Assembly: GCF_028330525.1 (NCBI RefSeq)
Contig: NZ_JAQMSD010000175.1
Span: 1 to 64,000, forward strand
Reading direction: 5' to 3'
Origin: Spirulina sp. CS-785/01
GTDB taxonomy: Bacteria; Cyanobacteriota; Cyanobacteriia; Cyanobacteriales; Spirulinaceae
DNA: 64,000 bases
Under the pieces are notes generated by a model. The model ran no database searches, had not been told where the DNA came from, and was given only the letters and a program-made list of their open reading frames with translations. This document shows positions 39,976 through 48,171 of this stretch, in pieces. The translations under genes were made by a program, and so were the position numbers. How positions within the stretch are numbered: the stretch's first letter is position 1; each line of letters opens with the position of its first letter.

Positions 39976-42117
39976 CTATTTTAAATATTGACGAAACCAG
40001 TCAATAACAACTTGGGCGGCATAATTTTGATATTCTGGGATAGCTTTCCCCTGTTCATCCACCAACCCGTGGCCAGCATCCGTAAACTCCAAAAAACGAA
40101 CCGGGACTCCTTGTTCTGCTATCATATTCACATAAAACTGATCCGGTTCAAGGGGCAAAAAGTCCTCACTCCCCTTAAACATTAACAACGGAGTCGTCAC
40201 CTGTTCATACTGATACAAGGGAGAATCTTGTTGAAACTCCTTCTCCCCATTAAAGGGGGTTAAACTCCCATAAGCAAAAGGAGTCCTAGCAGGATGGGTG
40301 TTTAGCCAATCTAACCCCCAATCGAGAATGGAACATTGGGCATTGGCCGCCGCATATAACTCCGGATAGCGGATAATACTTTGGTGGGCAAAATACCCCC
40401 CATAGGAACACCCCATCACCCCAATGTGGTCGGGAGACGTATAACCCAACTCAACGGCATCTTCTAATAATTCGGCCATGGCCTCAATATCGACAGTGCC
40501 AAAATTGCGATCGCTATACAACTCTAAAAAACGATTGGCCCCAAACCCATGTCGTCCATACAAGGGCATCACCAGCAAAGCAAAGCCAAAATTGGGCAAT
40601 AATCCAAAAGGACTCTCCACCGTCGTTAACCATTGATTCTTCATAGTGGCAAAAGGCCCCCCTTCTTGCCACACCACCAAGGGAACATCCTGGGGAGGAA
40701 ACTCACTATCGGGAGGTTGGAGTAACACCCCCTGAAACTGTTCCCCCTCCTCCGATTCAAATGTCACCGGATCGACGTAAAATTGGCTCAGGGTCGCCAA
40801 AGATTCATTAAACTGGCTAAGGGGAGTCGTGTCTCCCGTCCGCCAGTCCATGCGGTACAATTCTGGGGGGTCCACAAAGGAACTGTAGCGAAACAACAGT
40901 TGCGAAGTCTCTGGAGAAACTTGAACTTCGGCATAGGTCCCCGGCCAGTCGGACAAATTCTGTAAGTCTTGGCTAATAAGATCATACAGGTAAAGATGGG
41001 AATTCATCCCCACTTGGGCCGTAAACAACACCTCCCCAGGAGAAATAAATTCCCCCGTTGTCCCCATGGCCGAGGCCACCTGGGGAGACTCCAAGCGATA
41101 CAATTCCTCTAACTGGGTATTGTAAAAGCGAAACGTAGTGCGTTCTCCCACTAGGGGATAATACACCGGATAGTCGCGGCCTGCGGGTTGACTGGGATAG
41201 CGTAACCCGGCCATCAACAATTTCCCGTCTGGACTCCAAGTAATACTCGAAAAAATCCCCCCATCTCCTCGTTTTGCTTCTAATAACCGGCCTCTCCCCC
41301 CCTGAGTTAAATCAAACGTCAATAAAACACTTTTCTCCACAAAAGGACTCTCCGAGGGAGGGATTAACCCTTGGGCATCCCGTGTAATAAAAGACGCAGG
41401 ATTTGCCCCTATACCGTTCACAGGCGGGCGATCGGGTTCAACAAAGGAAATTACTGCCAACTGGTCGCCCAGGGGAGTCCATGCCGCGTCTAGGAAGGTA
41501 CTGTGAGACGGTAGGGTGAAGCGGATAGGGTCTTGATTGTCCTGTAAATGATAAACAGCCATTTCTGGGAAGGGAAACTTGGCCACATCGGGAGTTAATT
41601 CCACCAAAACCCGTGACCCATTGGGGGCTACACTACGCAAAATACCGGGGAGGTTGAGGGGGTGTTGGGTGACTTCTCCGGTCTGACGATTGACCCGAAA
41701 TAAGGCTTGTTTGCGGCCTTGGGGAGTGACTTGGGAGAGAGGGGCAATGGCCGTGTTGCGATCGCGCCAATAAAACTGTCTCGGTTCAAACTCCCCAAAT
41801 GCTTCCCGATCAATTTCGACCGTTGTTCCCTTCTCTATATTCAAGAGAAAAAGCGGTGGCTTGTCCACCCCTAAGCCACTTTTACGAAAAATTACCGTTG
41901 TCCCATCGGGACTGATCTCACTCATCACCACAGGTTGGACAAACCCCTGTAAGCGGGCAATTTTCTCTACCTCCTCTGGAGATAAGACGGTATTTTGCGT
42001 AGCCCTTTCCCGATCAATTACTTGGATTGGTGATGGCGTTTCCCCCCTAGCGAGACGGGGAATTGTACAAAATCCGAAAACGGCGATCGCAAGAATAATT
42101 TTCTTTAGGTGAGTCAT
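39976..42117 (-). CDS. Secreted S9-type (prolyl oligopeptidase family) serine peptidase
   Basis: A 713-residue protein starting at the ATG at 42117 (MTHLKKIILAIAVFGFC); the first 25 residues are a signal peptide ending ARGE. An N-terminal beta-propeller-like region (about 60-450) with repeats such as FYWRDRNTAIAPLS precedes an alpha/beta-hydrolase domain (about 455-710). The catalytic Ser is in GCSYGGYF, the Asp in FKGSEDFLPLEP and the His in TDAGHGL. Family members cleave short peptides, often after proline or acidic residues; the substrate here is unknown. Location is predicted periplasmic or extracellular. Heptamer-type repeats flank both ends. Confidence 0.9.
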   Translation of the reverse strand: MTHLKKIILAIAVFGFCTIPRLARGETPSPIQVIDRERATQNTVLSPEEVEKIARLQGFVQPVVMSEISPDGTTVIFRKSGLGVDKPPLFLLNIEKGTTVEIDREAFGEFEPRQFYWRDRNTAIAPLSQVTPQGRKQALFRVNRQTGEVTQHPLNLPGILRSVAPNGSRVLVELTPDVAKFPFPEMAVYHLQDNQDPIRFTLPSHSTFLDAAWTPLGDQLAVISFVEPDRPPVNGIGANPASFITRDAQGLIPPSESPFVEKSVLLTFDLTQGGRGRLLEAKRGDGGIFSSITWSPDGKLLMAGLRYPSQPAGRDYPVYYPLVGERTTFRFYNTQLEELYRLESPQVASAMGTTGEFISPGEVLFTAQVGMNSHLYLYDLISQDLQNLSDWPGTYAEVQVSPETSQLLFRYSSFVDPPELYRMDWRTGDTTPLSQFNESLATLSQFYVDPVTFESEEGEQFQGVLLQPPDSEFPPQDVPLVVWQEGGPFATMKNQWLTTVESPFGLLPNFGFALLVMPLYGRHGFGANRFLELYSDRNFGTVDIEAMAELLEDAVELGYTSPDHIGVMGCSYGGYFAHQSIIRYPELYAAANAQCSILDWGLDWLNTHPARTPFAYGSLTPFNGEKEFQQDSPLYQYEQVTTPLLMFKGSEDFLPLEPDQFYVNMIAEQGVPVRFLEFTDAGHGLVDEQGKAIPEYQNYAAQVVIDWFRQYLK

Positions 42118-42333
42118 GGGTAATGGGTAATGGGTCATCGGTGGATAATGAATAATGGATAATTGATAATGAACTATTATTCATTATTGTTTGAAACTAT
42201 TTTTCTCCCCCATCCCCCCTATCTCTCCATCCCCCTATTCCCCCATCTCAACTCTCCACTATTCCCTGGGGACAGATTTTGCCCTAAACTGTGTAATGGT
42301 CTAAGTACATGGATGATAGTGACTGGAGTAGGA

Positions 42334-42525
42334 ATGGAAATCGGGCAAAAAGTTCAAGTCTGCCGAATCAGAGATCGCGTTGATCGGGATGTTGCCGATA
42401 AACTGGGTAAAGTTGGTACAGTAAAAGGGTTCAAAATGACCGATGGTAGTGGTGTTGGTGCAGTCATTGAATTTGACGACAATACGGCCACCTGGTTTTT
42501 TGAAGACGAACTCAAAGCAGTCTAA
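42334..42525 (+). CDS. DUF2862 protein
   Basis: A 63-residue protein MEIGQKVQVCRIRDRVDRDV ending WFFEDELKAV, the conserved cyanobacterial DUF2862, resembling a small SH3-like beta barrel (KVGTVKGFKMTDGSGVGAVIEFDDNTATWF). The start is the ATG at 42334; the frame is open further upstream but that part is low-complexity. It is 11 bases upstream of the get3d-like gene, so the two are probably co-transcribed with chlG behind them. Function unknown. Confidence 0.85.
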   Translation: MEIGQKVQVCRIRDRVDRDVADKLGKVGTVKGFKMTDGSGVGAVIEFDDNTATWFFEDELKAV

Positions 42526-42536
42526 ACATCCCCAGC

Positions 42537-43634
42537 ATGGCACATTTAATCACCTTTCTTGGTAAAGGTGGGGTAGGCCGGACAACAGTAGCGATCGCTG
42601 CGGCTAAAAAATTAGCCCAAAACGGCGATCGTGTGCTGTTGGCCACCCAAGACCCCACACCCGCCTTTAGCGTACAACTCGGTGTCCCTGTCACCCCAGA
42701 CCCCACGGAAATTGCCCCGAATTTATCGGTGGTGCAATTCCAATCCCCCGTCATGCTAGAAAAAGGTTGGGAGGAGGTCAAGTCCTTAGAAGCACAATAT
42801 TTACGGTCTCCCACCTTAAAAAACGTCTATGGTCAAGAATTAGCAGTTTTCCCTGGCATTGAAACCGCTTTATCGTTCTACGAAATACGCAATTTTAACG
42901 CCAGTTTTAAATATGATGTGATTATCTACGATGGGGCCGGGGATTTAAGCACCTTAAAAGGCTTTGGCATTCCGGGCAGTGCCAATTGGTATTTACGACG
43001 GTTTCGCCAAGTTATTCTCGAATCTGACTTAGGGAAAGCCTTGGCCCCCTTTGTTCAACCCATTACCAATGCCATTTTCAATCGGTCTTGGTCCTTAGAA
43101 AACTTTGCCGAAGAACCCACCGATGAAATACGATCGCTCCTGCAAGAAGGCGAAAAAGCCATTGCAGACCCCAAACGGGTGTTAGCCTATCTGATTACCG
43201 ATGATAGCCCCATGGCCATCGCTAAAGCCCAATATCTCTGGGGCAGTGCGCAACAAGTGGGAGTCTCCGTCGGTGGAGTCCTCTGGAACAAAACCAACTC
43301 CCCCTCAGCCCAAAGCAGTGAATTCTCCCCCTTGCCCATCATTCCCCTTCCCCCATGGCAGGGAGACGACTGGCAACCCCTCATGGATGCACTCCCCAAC
43401 CTTCGCAATGTGGGAGATATCCCCAAACCTATCGAAATTGACAGCCCATCTCGACAGGTGAAAGTTTTTTTACCAGGTTTTAGCAAACAACAAGTTAAAC
43501 TGACTCAATACGGGCCAGAATTAACCATTGAAGCCGGAGATCAACGAAGAAATCTAATCCTCCCCCCTCCCTTCACCGGCCAACCCGTTAAAGGGGCAAA
43601 ATTCCAAAAACCCTATTTGATTATTTCCTTGTAA
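42537..43634 (+). CDS. get3d: Get3d-like ArsA-family ATPase with C-terminal alpha-crystallin-type domain
   Basis: A 365-residue protein. The P-loop at about residues 9-17 is GKGGVGRTT, a deviant Walker A in which the canonical Lys after the second Gly-x-Gly is Arg. The nucleotide domain continues with YDVIIYDGAGDLSTL. Residues about 295-365 (RQVKVFLPGFSKQQVKLTQYGPELTIEAGDQRRNL) form an HSP20/alpha-crystallin-like beta domain. This combination defines Get3d, found in cyanobacteria and chloroplasts, related to the tail-anchored protein targeting factor Get3. It is directly upstream of chlG, suggesting a link with thylakoid protein or pigment assembly. The substrate is not known. Confidence 0.85.
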   Translation: MAHLITFLGKGGVGRTTVAIAAAKKLAQNGDRVLLATQDPTPAFSVQLGVPVTPDPTEIAPNLSVVQFQSPVMLEKGWEEVKSLEAQYLRSPTLKNVYGQELAVFPGIETALSFYEIRNFNASFKYDVIIYDGAGDLSTLKGFGIPGSANWYLRRFRQVILESDLGKALAPFVQPITNAIFNRSWSLENFAEEPTDEIRSLLQEGEKAIADPKRVLAYLITDDSPMAIAKAQYLWGSAQQVGVSVGGVLWNKTNSPSAQSSEFSPLPIIPLPPWQGDDWQPLMDALPNLRNVGDIPKPIEIDSPSRQVKVFLPGFSKQQVKLTQYGPELTIEAGDQRRNLILPPPFTGQPVKGAKFQKPYLIISL

Positions 43635-43755
43635 GTTCTTTTTCAGTCACCAGCATCCGAAGGCAGGAGACAGATGGCAGATGGCAGTGGTTTGCGCTCC
43701 GCGCACACTACGTGAACGACAAGCTCACCAACTAGGAAGGAGGAAGGAGTTTGTC

Positions 43756-43799
43756 ACCAACAACCAACAACCAACAACCAACAACCAACAACCAATAAC
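43756..43799. repeat. Heptanucleotide repeat (CCAACAA)n before chlG
   Basis: Six consecutive units of ACCAACA, the last ones degenerate (ACCAATA), end two bases before the chlG ATG at 43801. No Shine-Dalgarno lies within the array, so repeat number could alter chlG translation. A GAAGGAGGAAGGAG purine run sits just upstream of the array. Confidence 0.9.
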
Positions 43800-43800
43800 A

Positions 43801-44769
43801 ATGACAAATAAAGAACAAAGCAAAAACTCCTCAAAAACCCGGCAAATGCTAGGGATGAAGGGTGCAGCAGAAGAAAAGAATATCTGGAAAATTCGCTTGC
43901 AACTGATGAAGCCCATCACTTGGATTCCCCTGATTTGGGGGGTGGTCTGTGGGGCTGCTTCATCGGGAAATTACAGTTGGGAACTCGAAGATATCCTGAA
44001 AGCTGTCACCTGTATGTTACTCTCTGGCCCCCTCATGACGGGCTATACCCAAACCCTGAACGACTTTTACGATAAAGAAATTGATGCAATTAATGAACCC
44101 TATCGTCCGATTCCCTCTGGGGCGATTTCAGTTCCCCAAGTGATTACTCAAATTCTGGTTTTATTATTGGGGGGATTTGGTATTGCTTATCTGTTAGATA
44201 GATGGGCGGGCCATGATTTCCCGATTATGGTTTGTTTAACCCTACTGGGGGCATTTCTCGCTTATATTTACTCTGCCCCCCCTCTGAAGTTAAAACAGAA
44301 TGGCTGGTTAGGGAATTATGCCCTCGGTGCGAGTTATATTGCCTTGCCTTGGTGGGCCGGCCATGCGTTATTTGGGGAATTAAATTGGACGATTGTGGTT
44401 TTAACCCTGTTTTACAGTTTAGCTGGGTTGGGCATTGCTGTGGTCAATGACTTCAAAAGTGTAGAGGGCGATCGCCAGTTGGGATTAAGTTCTCTCCCCG
44501 TTATGTTTGGGGTGGGGACAGCCGCTTGGATTTGTGTTTTAGCCATTGATGTCTTTCAAGCGGGAATTGCGGGCTATTTAATCAGCATTAATCAGAATCT
44601 CTACGCCACGATTCTCCTATTACTGATTATTCCGCAAATCACCTTCCAAGATATGTACTTCCTTCGTGATCCCTTGGAAAATGATGTCAAATATCAAGCC
44701 AGCGCACAACCTTTCCTAGTCTTAGGAATGCTGGTAGCGGGTTTAGCACTGGGGAATGCAGGAATTTAA
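43801..44769 (+). CDS. chlG: Chlorophyll synthase (chlorophyllide geranylgeranyl/phytyl transferase)
   Basis: A 322-residue UbiA-superfamily membrane enzyme, 8-9 hydrophobic helices. The prenyl-diphosphate motif is NDFYDKEIDAINEPYRPIPSG (NDxxDxxxD), and the second motif is NDFKSVEGDRQLGLSSLPVMFG. It attaches the phytyl or geranylgeranyl chain to chlorophyllide in the thylakoid membrane, the last step of chlorophyll synthesis. The start is the ATG at 43801; upstream codons in the same frame translate the heptamer repeat and are unlikely to be coding. It follows DUF2862 and get3d on the same strand. Confidence 0.97.
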   Translation: MTNKEQSKNSSKTRQMLGMKGAAEEKNIWKIRLQLMKPITWIPLIWGVVCGAASSGNYSWELEDILKAVTCMLLSGPLMTGYTQTLNDFYDKEIDAINEPYRPIPSGAISVPQVITQILVLLLGGFGIAYLLDRWAGHDFPIMVCLTLLGAFLAYIYSAPPLKLKQNGWLGNYALGASYIALPWWAGHALFGELNWTIVVLTLFYSLAGLGIAVVNDFKSVEGDRQLGLSSLPVMFGVGTAAWICVLAIDVFQAGIAGYLISINQNLYATILLLLIIPQITFQDMYFLRDPLENDVKYQASAQPFLVLGMLVAGLALGNAGI

Positions 44770-44800
44770 ACCCATCATTCAGACTTTATTATAATCTGTC

Positions 44801-44831
44801 GGGACGTTGTGTACAATGTCCCGTTTCTTTT
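44801..44831 (+). terminator. Probable terminator after chlG
   Basis: A 10-base stem (GGGACGTTGT with ACAATGTCCC, one G-T pair) and a GT loop is followed by GTTTCTTTT, 31 bases after the chlG stop. Confidence 0.75.
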
Positions 44832-45379
44832 GGGATTTCAGAATAGATAAGTTTTAATTATTAAAATAGAGTTTAAAAATATTTTATTTGTATCGAAACC
44901 CCCAATTTAACAAAAATTAACCAAAATTTTCCCTTGATCTGAGTAACGAGATTGCGCCGTTTGGTACAATAAAGGCCCCTTGACAAAAAATTAAAATCCA
45001 AGGCGTTTTTATATCTTCTCGTCAAAACACACCCTTCAACCCCCCATTACTCCGTGATTTTAGCCTCGAAAAGGGGAATTTTGGGGAGGAGTCGCTTACA
45101 GAATTTTGCCACCAGCGCGAGGAATGGATTTGACAAAAATCACAAAATGTGATAATCGAAATGTGCTAGGCGGTGACTAGATTGGGATTGAATGAATTTA
45201 TTATAACTATGAATAGCCGTCAACCGCTCAAGAGCTTGGTTTGTCCAAAATATAGCATCTCCAACGACACCGAAATGAGCTTGACAGGAGAATCATTCAA
45301 GAAAAAATGATCTTCTCCCCCTTTATCCCCTTCTTTGTGTCCTTTGTGTCTTTGTGGTTTTCCAACCCATTAAAACCCA
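44832..45379. other. Long intergenic region between chlG and rfbC
   Basis: About 550 A+T-rich bases. A promoter-like TACAAT box lies near 44965 and a TTGACA near 44980. A 33-codon frame at 45209-45310 (MNSRQPLKSLVCPKYSISND) lacks a ribosome binding site and is not claimed. Bases 45333-45361 carry the dispersed motif CTTTGTGTCTTTGTGGTT. A small RNA cannot be excluded, but none of the known cyanobacterial ones was recognised. Confidence 0.5.
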
Positions 45380-45925
45380 TTAATCAAACAGGGGGACATC
45401 ATCCAAGGATAACCCCTGCTTGTCCTTCTGAGAGAGAATGGGACAGTCACTCAACGGCCACTCTACCCCTACCTTAGTATCATTCCAGAGTAAAGAACGC
45501 TCATGTTGCGGTGCATAAAAATCCGTTGTTTTGTATAACACCTCAGCCACCTCCGACAACACCAGAAACCCATGAGCAAACCCCACTGGGACCCACATCT
45601 GTGCCTTATTTTCCGCACTGAGACGACATCCCGTCCACTGGCCAAAGGTGGGGGAGGACTTCCGTAAATCTACCGCCACATCAAAAATTTCCCCCACAAT
45701 AACCCGGACTAACTTCCCTTGGGGTTGTTTAATTTGGTAGTGCAGGCCGCGCAACGTATGACGCACTGACCGAGAATGATTATCTTGGACAAATTGCGGA
45801 GAGCATCCCGTTTCTTCCTCAAATTTGCGAGCATTGTAGCTTTCAAAGAAAAAGCCTCGTTCATCTTGAAAGATTTTTGGTTCTAGGACTAAAACATCGG
45901 GAAGGGAAGTCGGGGTAACGTTCAT
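45380..45925 (-). CDS. rfbC: dTDP-4-dehydrorhamnose 3,5-epimerase
   Basis: A 181-residue cupin with the RmlC signatures: DERGFFFESYNARKF, the catalytic His in LRGLHYQ, KLVRVIVGEIFDVAVDLR with the active Asp, and VPVGFAHGFLVLSE. It epimerises C3 and C5 of dTDP-4-keto-6-deoxyglucose on the route to dTDP-L-rhamnose for cell-surface glycans. The other three rhamnose genes are not in the window. The length is standard. Confidence 0.97.
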   Translation of the reverse strand: MNVTPTSLPDVLVLEPKIFQDERGFFFESYNARKFEEETGCSPQFVQDNHSRSVRHTLRGLHYQIKQPQGKLVRVIVGEIFDVAVDLRKSSPTFGQWTGCRLSAENKAQMWVPVGFAHGFLVLSEVAEVLYKTTDFYAPQHERSLLWNDTKVGVEWPLSDCPILSQKDKQGLSLDDVPLFD

Positions 45926-46049
45926 GACACAGTTGCAAGATGGATTCAGGGGTCTATTTTAATCTATCTGGGTGGGGAAAGCAGGGGAAGGTGAGTGAAA
46001 GTCTCACTTGGTAAGTATTCAGCCGTCAGCACTCAGCCTTCAGCTTTTC

Positions 46050-46520
46050 TTATTGGGAGTGACGGACTTCATCGAGGAGGCTGAAAACTTCCTTTTGCAT
46101 CTCGATAAACTGGGTTTGCAAGGTGGCCATTTGTTGGGTGATATGCTGAATTTGACGGGTGGTTTCTTGTTCGTACTGTTGTCTTCCCGCGATGATTTCT
46201 TGAATCATGCTTTTGAAGTCCTGCATGATTTGCTGTTTTTCGGTGATAATTCGGGTAACGGAGATTTGTTGGGTTTGGAGAGTGTCTAAGGAGTGGATGA
46301 GGTCATTAATGGCTTGGCCGTTGGCTTGAATTAAATCTAGTTCGGTTTTGCGGTGGTTGTGAATGGTGTCGGTTAAGGCAGCGATCGCGCGACTTTGTGA
46401 ATCATACCATTGTTGATGAGTTTTGCGGGTCTCCTCTAATTTCGCTGCCAAGACGGTTAAAACCCAATCTGAGGCATTATCCCCCAAGTCTGGGGTAAAA
46501 TTATCGTCAGAAGCGGACAT
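46050..46520 (-). CDS. Coiled-coil protein of unknown function
   Basis: A 156-residue, Gln-rich, almost entirely helical protein with no Cys and no membrane segment. From about residue 25 to 150 it keeps a heptad pattern (LIQANGQAINDLIHSLDTLQTQ, then ATLQTQFIEMQKEVFSLLDEV), indicating a long coiled coil. The start MSASDDNFTPDLGD is acidic. It probably oligomerises, but no partner or function can be named. Divergent from the YkvA gene. Confidence 0.7.
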   Translation of the reverse strand: MSASDDNFTPDLGDNASDWVLTVLAAKLEETRKTHQQWYDSQSRAIAALTDTIHNHRKTELDLIQANGQAINDLIHSLDTLQTQQISVTRIITEKQQIMQDFKSMIQEIIAGRQQYEQETTRQIQHITQQMATLQTQFIEMQKEVFSLLDEVRHSQ

Positions 46521-46721
46521 GGCGTTATTTCTCGCACAGGATTACCTGTTCATCTTAGCAAGGGATGAAAGGAGAAATACAGTGGCCCTACAAGAGAAGT
46601 TTAGCCAATTTCGGAGGAGAGAGAGGAGGAATACTACCCCAGCAAAACGCGGATATTGCACCTTTCCCTGCTTGGGAAAATCCGTCACAATACAAGAGAA
46701 ATGAGCAGGAGTTTCCGTCTT

Positions 46722-46994
46722 ATGCAATCCATGGTCAATAGTTTCTATCAGTGGTATCGGCGGATGTTACGCCACAATAAGTATCGTTGGGTGATTATTC
46801 TTGCCACCGTTGCCTATTTTATCAGTCCCTTTGACTTGTCCCCGGATGTCTTCCCCATTGTCGGTTGGTTGGATGATGGTATCTTAGTCACCCTGTTACT
46901 TTCGGAATTGGGACAAATGCTGTTAGAGCAACGGAAAACCCGTCAAACTCCCGCAGACTCTATTGGAGAAGTCCCGCAAAATTCCGTCGAATAA
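46722..46994 (+). CDS. YkvA/DUF1232 family small membrane protein
   Basis: A 90-residue protein with the DUF1232 core YRWVIILATVAYFISPFDLSPDVFPIVGWLDDGILVTLLL, two hydrophobic helices joined by a conserved SPFDLSPD turn. The start at 46722 is preferred because AGGAG at 46707-46711 lies about 10 bases upstream; an in-frame ATG at 46701 is possible. The family is widespread in cyanobacteria and its function is unknown. Confidence 0.85.
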   Translation: MQSMVNSFYQWYRRMLRHNKYRWVIILATVAYFISPFDLSPDVFPIVGWLDDGILVTLLLSELGQMLLEQRKTRQTPADSIGEVPQNSVE

Positions 46995-47129
46995 TCCCAA
47001 CCAATGCCCTTTTCTTGGTCGGGTTTCCTTCCCTCGCTCTCTTGATGGGAGGATTTTCCTATGAAAAGCGCGTTTTCGGGCTGACATCTTGGTACAGTAC
47101 AAAAGAAAGATTAAAGTAAGCACAAAACT

Positions 47130-47237
47130 GGGGATAGACCTCGGTGGAGTGTTTAGAAGTGCCTTGACTGCGCTTTCAAGCGTCCGATTAGGGACGACTT
47201 GAGAATCCCACGGTATTAAAACCGTGGGACTGTCAAC
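47130..47237 (+). mobile_element. Solitary IS200/IS605 right end / TnpB omega-RNA-like relic
   Basis: The stretch runs from GACCTCGGTGGAGTGTTTAG through CTTGACTGCGCTTTC and CGTCCGATTAGGGACGA to a terminal hairpin TCCCACGGT/ACCGTGGGA (47206-47229) followed by CTGTCAA. That order and spacing match, from memory, the right ends of cyanobacterial IS200/IS605 elements, which double as the omega-RNA guide scaffold of TnpB. No tnpA or tnpB frame is present beside it, so it is a solo end or a non-autonomous derivative. The sequence right after CTGTCAAC would be the guide/target side and lies just upstream of the next gene. Confidence 0.65.
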
Positions 47238-47275
47238 TTAACGGTATATTTGCATCTTTGCGGAATAATTGCATT

Positions 47276-48106
47276 ATGTTGGGTCAAGGACCATCGTTAC
47301 CAGACGGTTACAGAGAACGTTTACAAACATTACTCAAGAATCAATGGCAAATGGGCGAAAGTTATGCCAAAATTGCCCATCGTTTAGGCATTGGGTCGAG
47401 TCGGACGGCGAAGGCCTGGTTAACTTTAGATTGGCGGACTGAACCGGATGCGCAAAAATTGAGAAGTTTAGCGGAACATCTGGGGTGGCAATATTGGGAG
47501 TTAATTCGTTATTTGGATACGGGGGAACAACCCGATCGCAATTCTAATAAAACCGAGAGTGAGAGAAAACCCCCCAGTGAACCGTCCTCTCTCTCCCTCT
47601 CCAACAATGCGAAAACGGCCTTAGTGGCCTCGGCCAGACAAATGCGTGATCTCGCGGACTCCCTTTATCAGTCCTTAGAGTCGGTCCCCCTGAAAACCAC
47701 CTCTCCTAAAACCTCCACAGACCCCTCTGTGATTCCCTTTTCCTCTCCCTCCCAGTTTCGAGAAACCGCACAATCCTTTAGTCCTCTGAAAAAACCCCAG
47801 ACCAAAACCCTGTCTCAGATGGTGCAAGACTGTATTGAACGGTTTCGCTTGAATGGTCGGGATATTGAACAGCGATTGCGCGATCGCAATTATTATGTCT
47901 CCTCCCGCGACCTGATCAGCGAAGAAGACTTTGAGGCCATGCGTCAAGGGGTGAAAGTTCCCCAAAGTGAAACGCAACTGGAACTTTTAGCCGATGTGGT
48001 GGACCGCGATCGGGAAAACTTCAGCCATAACTATTGGCTCAAAGCCTGGATTGTCAGCATTTATCAAGGCACTCCCTCACCCGATTCTCCCCAATCCAAG
48101 GAGTAA
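47276..48106 (+). CDS. Unrecognised protein with N-terminal HTH-like domain
   Basis: A 276-residue protein from the ATG at 47276 (MLGQGPSLPDGYRERL). Residues about 5-90 look like a small helical, perhaps DNA-binding, domain (GESYAKIAHRLGIGSSRTAKAWLTLDW). A Ser/Pro/Thr-rich linker spans about 90-190. A helical C-terminal domain (about 190-265) holds DIEQRLRDRNYYVSSRDLISEEDFEAMRQG, again HTH-like. I do not recognise a family; a cyanobacterial regulator is plausible. Its upstream region is the IS200/IS605 relic, which may have altered its promoter. Confidence 0.7.
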   Translation: MLGQGPSLPDGYRERLQTLLKNQWQMGESYAKIAHRLGIGSSRTAKAWLTLDWRTEPDAQKLRSLAEHLGWQYWELIRYLDTGEQPDRNSNKTESERKPPSEPSSLSLSNNAKTALVASARQMRDLADSLYQSLESVPLKTTSPKTSTDPSVIPFSSPSQFRETAQSFSPLKKPQTKTLSQMVQDCIERFRLNGRDIEQRLRDRNYYVSSRDLISEEDFEAMRQGVKVPQSETQLELLADVVDRDRENFSHNYWLKAWIVSIYQGTPSPDSPQSKE

Positions 48107-48171
48107 TCTGAAAGAATGTGTCAGAATATTAACAATTGGTTGATGTTATTAAATTAAGTTAAAAAAATCCT

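Noticed and set aside
45209-45310. 33-codon frame in the chlG-rfbC gap
   Set aside because: No ribosome binding site and no recognisable sequence; too short to support alone.
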